Origin: Nostoc sp. JL33
Lineage (GTDB): Bacteria; Cyanobacteriota; Cyanobacteriia; Cyanobacteriales; Nostocaceae
Direction of reading: 5' to 3'
DNA: 64,000 nt
Assembly: GCF_017114985.1 (NCBI RefSeq)
Contig: NZ_JABXKP010000100.1
Location: forward strand, 148,761-212,760
Notes under the pieces: model-generated
Told to the model about the DNA's origin: nothing
What the model saw: only the letters and a program-made list of their open reading frames with translations
Databases searched by the model: none
Made by a program: the position numbers and the translations under genes
Shown: piece by piece, positions 61,345 through 64,000 of the stretch
Layout of the letters: every line of letters starts with the position of its first letter
How positions within the stretch are numbered: the stretch's first letter is position 1

Positions 61345-61560
61345 TTACAGACTTGCCAAAATACCAATGATACCGTGTCCTGTGAATACTTCTAATGCTA
61401 TCAGAGAGACAAAACCAATCATTGCTAAACGACCGTTGAGCATTTCTGCGTAAGGAGTAAAGCCTGTGCGATCGCCTTGCTCATCTATATAAACCTTTGG
61501 CTCGATCGCAAAGTTGTTCAGTTTCCCTTGGTCGTCAATTATAGCAGTGTTTGTACGCAT
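61345..61560 (-). CDS. High-light-inducible protein (single-helix LHC-like)
   Basis: 71 residues. One chlorophyll-binding helix with E39-M-L-N42-G-R44-LAMIGF, the LHC-superfamily signature, then [13 protein letters not shown]. The N-terminal polar arm (about 35 residues) is longer than in the shortest HLIPs. Binds chlorophyll and carotenoid in thylakoids and protects photosystem assembly under high light. Confidence 0.95.
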   Translation of the reverse strand: MRTNTAIIDDQGKLNNFAIEPKVYIDEQGDRTGFTPYAEMLNGRLAMIGFVSLIALEVFTGHGIIGILASL

Positions 61561-61585
61561 GGATTTTTCCCTGTCTTCTCTGTTA

Positions 61586-61621
61586 TGTAAATAACTGTAA
61601 CAAAGTTATTAATTTTTGTAA
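61586..61621 (-). promoter_or_regulatory. Repeated ttaca motifs upstream of the HLIP gene
   Basis: Read on the minus strand, ttaca occurs three times (61617-61621, 61596-61600, 61586-61590), the last two 10 bp apart. This is reminiscent of the HLR1 element of high-light genes (two TTTACA units), but the spacing is not the usual one. Confidence 0.3.
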
Positions 61622-61756
61622 AGTATCTTAATCTGCTTAAGTAGAAGTCCCAACCAGAGATATGATCGTGGATCGAGTTAAAAGCTATGTATAACAAGCA
61701 GGCTCCGCTCCTTCTGCGTAAGCAATCTCAGTTACCAATCCATTCCCCAACAGCTA

Positions 61757-62479
61757 ATGCATCGATTTCGAGTAGAGGTTATTGCCAAAACACCAAACCC
61801 GCAGCAGGTGATTTATGCCGCGATGCACCAGGACTATACTGATGGGTTCGTGTTTGATGAGCGCGACTCCTGGCCCTCGGAGTCACAAAGCGGCGAAGTA
61901 ATTGTTAAGCGACTTTTAGCGGGTGAAAGGGGACACTATGGCCCTCTAGAGCATCCCCAGATTGTTTTCAACTGTGGCTACTTTCCCCACAGCGTGATGC
62001 AGCAGGCCCGTACTCATCGCGTAAGTGTATCATTTGATGTACAATCTTTCCGGTACACAGGCAACCAATTTATTGATGTAGTAGAAGGTAAGAAAGATAT
62101 AGAAGATGTTTTTTACCTACGTCCCGTTGGTTATTACACTGATAGGCAAGGCAAAAAATACCACTATTCACCAGAGCAACGAGCAGCAGATTTGGAGTGG
62201 TGTCTAGAAGCAGCTAAACGATATAAAGCTGATTTTGAGGGTGGAATGTCCGAAGAACATGCAAGAGGTAAAGTACCTTTTGATTATCGTCAGCATTTTG
62301 TAGTTAGTTTCAATTTAAGGTCTTTCTTACATTTTTGTGACCTGAGAAATAAGAAAGATGCTCAACTTGAAATTCAAAAGTTGTGTGAAATGATGTGGCC
62401 TCATTTTGAAGATTGGGCACCTGCGATCGCACAATGGTATGAAAAGCAGCGTCTAGGTAAAGCAAGATTAGCACCATAA
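61757..62479 (+). CDS. thyX: FAD-dependent thymidylate synthase
   Basis: 240 residues. The ThyX motif is R85-THR88-VSVSFDVQ-S97-FRY. Uses methylene-THF and NADPH with FAD to make dTMP from dUMP. EHPQIVFNCGYFPHSVMQQA and VVSFNLRSFLHFCDLRNKKD are conserved. A decayed copy of its last 50 bp lies at 62709-62760, and dcd is further downstream, convergent. Confidence 0.96.
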   Translation: MHRFRVEVIAKTPNPQQVIYAAMHQDYTDGFVFDERDSWPSESQSGEVIVKRLLAGERGHYGPLEHPQIVFNCGYFPHSVMQQARTHRVSVSFDVQSFRYTGNQFIDVVEGKKDIEDVFYLRPVGYYTDRQGKKYHYSPEQRAADLEWCLEAAKRYKADFEGGMSEEHARGKVPFDYRQHFVVSFNLRSFLHFCDLRNKKDAQLEIQKLCEMMWPHFEDWAPAIAQWYEKQRLGKARLAP

Positions 62480-62591
62480 TCATATTTTGGCACAATAAAT
62501 TCATACTGAATTCTGACGCCTCGGCGGAGCAATCCAAAGCTCCGCTCCTGAGTTCTGAATTCTTCTTATAAAAAATTTCTTAAATGCTTTC

Positions 62592-62741
62592 ATGCGTCGA
62601 GATTCAATATTTTACAAACTGTTTCAACAGTCTCCCACTTTACTGTTTGAACTAGTGGCAAATCCTCCAACCAATGCAGATAGCTATCGTTTTGATTCAG
62701 ATTTAGAGCGATCGCACAATCGTATGAAAAGTAGCATCTAG
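62592..62741 (+). pseudogene. DUF2887 N-terminal fragment fused to a decayed thyX 3' copy
   Basis: ATG 62592 reads MRRDSIFYKLFQQSPTLLFE, LVANPPTNADSYRFD: the start of DUF2887/Rpn-like (recombination-promoting nuclease) proteins. At a GCGATCGC site (62708-62715) the DNA turns into a copy of the thyX 3' end (62426 onwards) and the ORF ends at 62741. Confidence 0.75.
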
Positions 62742-62760
62742 GTAGAGCGAGATTAGATAC
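62705..62760 (+). repeat. Decayed duplicate of the thyX 3' end
   Basis: gatcgcacaat-gtatgaaaag-agc-tctaggta-agc-agattag matches 62426-62470 at all but about seven of 48 positions. In the thyX frame one Gln codon (cag) is a stop (tag) here. Confidence 0.85.
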
Positions 62761-62812
62761 CTACTGGCTACGTTACAATTCAAAACTCAAACTTTTATTT
62801 ATTTTGAATTGC

Positions 62813-62852
62813 TTAGACTTTAGCCAGGGTAACAAGTTCTAGCTGCTCCTAG
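62813..62852 (-). pseudogene. Decayed duplicate of the dcd 3' end
   Basis: Minus-strand reading EQLELVTLAKV, stop, parallels the real Dcd end DQLKGVTLAKV (63449-63490). DNA agreement is roughly two thirds over 42 bases. It is convergent with the thyX copy 50 bp away. Confidence 0.6.
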
Positions 62853-63086
62853 TAACCCAAGTTGCGGGTTATAAATCTCCGAGTTCCTTGCACGTGGAGA
62901 TTGATGCGATCGCCAACAACAAACTGTGCGGATGCGCCAGGCACCTTAAGCAGGTCGTCGGTGATAGCATAGATCGCAATTGTTTCATTTAACATCTGCC
63001 CCTCCTAATTTTCGTGCCTGGAGGGGATTTTATTGCTTAAGTGGTCGCGTGTCATCACCAGACTGCATAACTAGCAACTTGGGTTA
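62853..63086. mobile_element. Insertion-sequence remnant with 13-bp inverted ends
   Basis: Perfect inverted ends taacccaagttgc (62853-62865) and gcaacttgggtta (63074-63086). Within, minus strand from 62995: MLNETIAIYAITDDLLK matches the N-terminus of IS982/IS4-like transposases, then unrelated residues follow (an internal deletion). The flanks are dcd-type on the left and dUTPase-type on the right. Confidence 0.65.
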
Positions 63087-63436
63087 ATACATCATCCAAG
63101 ATAGACCCTGGATATGAAGGAAAACTTTCCATCACAGTTTTCAATTTAGGTAAAAGAACGATTGAAGTTAAGAAAGGACAAGTTTTTTGTACACTTTATG
63201 TAATTGATGTCAAAGAAGGAGTTATTCCTTATCAGAAAGGGTCTAAAAAAATTGCCGGAAACTCTAGAAAGAATTTATTAAGTAGAGTGAGAGATTTTAT
63301 TGATACAAATCAGACCTACTTTACTATTATCTTAACTATTGCAACCATAGTTTTAACAATAGTTCAAATTGTGCAGCCTTTAGGTAAACAGGAAATACAG
63401 ACACTTCCTAAAGAAAGCAGAGAGAAAATTAAATAA
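63087..63436 (+). pseudogene. 5'-truncated dCTP deaminase/dUTPase-fold gene with a C-terminal membrane segment
   Basis: Open frame without a start: KIDPGYEGKLSITVFNLGKR, then GQVFCTLYVIDVKEGVIPYQ, a linker with RKNLLSRVRDFIDTN and one membrane helix (YFTIILTIATIVLTIVQIV), then a stop at 63436. The first part is the C-terminal half of the dCTP-deaminase/dUTPase fold. It was probably cut by the IS remnant. Related to, but distinct from, dcd. Confidence 0.7.
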
Positions 63437-63448
63437 TTCTTTTGAAGC

Positions 63449-64000
63449 TTAAACCTTAGCTAAAGTTACACCCTTTAGCTGGTCTTGATACTTCCCCTGG
63501 CGTGCTTCATAATTTACAGCACATGGTTCTCCTTCCAAAAACATCAACTGTACTATTCCTTCACTGGCGTAAATGCGGCAATCAGCGCTAGAAGCGTTGG
63601 ATAACTCTAGTGTCAAATAACCGCGCCAAGCAGCTTCGGCTGGAGTTACATTTGCAATTATTCCACAGCGAGCATAAGTACTTTTACCTATACAAATTAC
63701 TGTAATATTATCTGGTATTTCCAGCCTTTCAAGGGCAACCCCAAGCCCATAGGAGTGGGCAGGCAGAATGAAGTATTTGCCATTAACATCTGTATGGAGT
63801 TCTGTTCGCTCCAAGTTTTCAGGATTAAAATTCTTAGGATCTACTACAGTGCCTGGAATATGCCTAAAAATACGAAAGTCATCTGGTGATAGCCTGATGT
63901 CATAGCCAAAGCTGCTAAGACCAAATGAAATTACAGGTAAATTCTCAAGGTGACGTATTAGGCTCGGCTCAAAGGGCGAAATCAAACCCTGTTGAGCCAT
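63449..64000 (-). CDS. dcd: dCTP deaminase (5' partial at the window edge)
   Basis: Visible 183 residues: SSFGYDIRLSPDDFRIF, GKSTYARCGIIANVTPAEAAWRGYLTLE-type core (split: GKSTYARCGIIANVT; PAEAAWRGYLTLELSN) with the catalytic Glu, and the end YQDQLKGVTLAKV. Family members start about 10 residues before MAQQGLISPFEP, so the true start lies beyond position 64000. Makes dUTP from dCTP, feeding dTMP synthesis with ThyX. Confidence 0.95.
   Translation of the reverse strand: MAQQGLISPFEPSLIRHLENLPVISFGLSSFGYDIRLSPDDFRIFRHIPGTVVDPKNFNPENLERTELHTDVNGKYFILPAHSYGLGVALERLEIPDNITVICIGKSTYARCGIIANVTPAEAAWRGYLTLELSNASSADCRIYASEGIVQLMFLEGEPCAVNYEARQGKYQDQLKGVTLAKV

Larger units (their letters stand above)
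62480..63448. other. Decayed region between thyX and dcd
   Basis: No intact gene. Left to right: ggcggagc / gctccgctcc hairpin (62523-62547), a DUF2887 fragment fused to a thyX 3' copy, a dcd 3' copy, an IS remnant with 13-bp inverted ends and a 5'-truncated dUTPase-fold gene. Details in separate entries. Confidence 0.75.

Overview
The window is chromosomal DNA from a filamentous, probably heterocyst-forming cyanobacterium of the Nostoc/Anabaena type. Evidence: many HIP1 octamers (GCGATCGC); heptameric short tandem repeats (AATGCCC, ATAATTC, TTTTGAC); a palindromic dispersed repeat centred on agacgcgattaatcgcgtct; Ycf3 and a high-light-inducible protein (oxygenic photosynthesis); an orphan xisH-xisI pair; an expanded Uma2 family; and a cox cluster of the alternate respiratory oxidase type. 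No rRNA, tRNA or CRISPR array was seen.

Layout. 0-7 kb is accessory: a caspase/nSTAND/pentapeptide-repeat protein cut by the left edge, xisH-xisI, decayed DUF433 and Uma2 genes, an intact Uma2 gene, a DUF2808 exported protein and a DoxX protein. 7.5-13.4 kb holds an Lhr-like helicase and a two-gene ABC exporter whose ATPase motifs are degenerate in complementary ways. 14-24 kb is mainly extracellular polysaccharide: Uma2, a CSP41-like dehydratase, a GT4 glycosyltransferase, a sugar-phosphate transferase, GDP-mannose dehydratase, GDP-fucose synthase, then 5-formyl-THF cyclo-ligase, an orphan Phd-like antitoxin with a truncated HNH partner, a sugar ABC permease and a second sugar-phosphate transferase. 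24.5-28.6 kb is a 1337-residue coiled-coil/acidic-linker/Hsp70-like ATPase. 29-32 kb carries a Crp/Fnr regulator (with a possible upstream leader ORF), DUF2232 and a CobT-like enzyme. 32-33.6 kb is a TnpB-only IS200/IS605 element abutting a PEP-CTERM tail. A diheme cytochrome, a solute-binding lipoprotein, and a hybrid histidine kinase with a standalone CheB follow; the matching CheR lies 7 kb away, beyond a five-gene DUF2231-DUF2231-ctaCDE operon. 49-64 kb is mixed: HD hydrolase, Uma2, DUF2993, DUF2231, DUF2809, DUF167, an eCIS-cargo-like protein, GST, SRAP, ycf3, gatC, glutathionyl-hydroquinone reductase, thioredoxin-fold protein, HLIP, thyX and dcd (cut by the right edge).

How genes work together. 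ctaCDE encodes a terminal oxidase whose subunit II has lost three CuA ligands, so it probably oxidises quinol. The two ABC genes should form one heterodimer with one active and one dead ATP site. gmd and fcl make GDP-L-fucose and sit beside a glycosyltransferase and a lipid-linked initiating transferase. thyX and dcd serve dTMP synthesis; the DNA between them is a graveyard of partial duplications, including a fossil of a convergent thyX/dcd 3' junction.

Strongest items for a second look: the 276-bp tandem super-repeat in the caspase/nSTAND protein; in-frame repeat DNA inserted into coding regions, including a histidine-kinase ATPase domain; the thyX/dcd fossil with a HIP1 junction; the complementary ABC degeneracy; the split CheB/kinase/CheR set; the eCIS-cargo-like protein; and a structured, gene-free 840-bp region before 59964.
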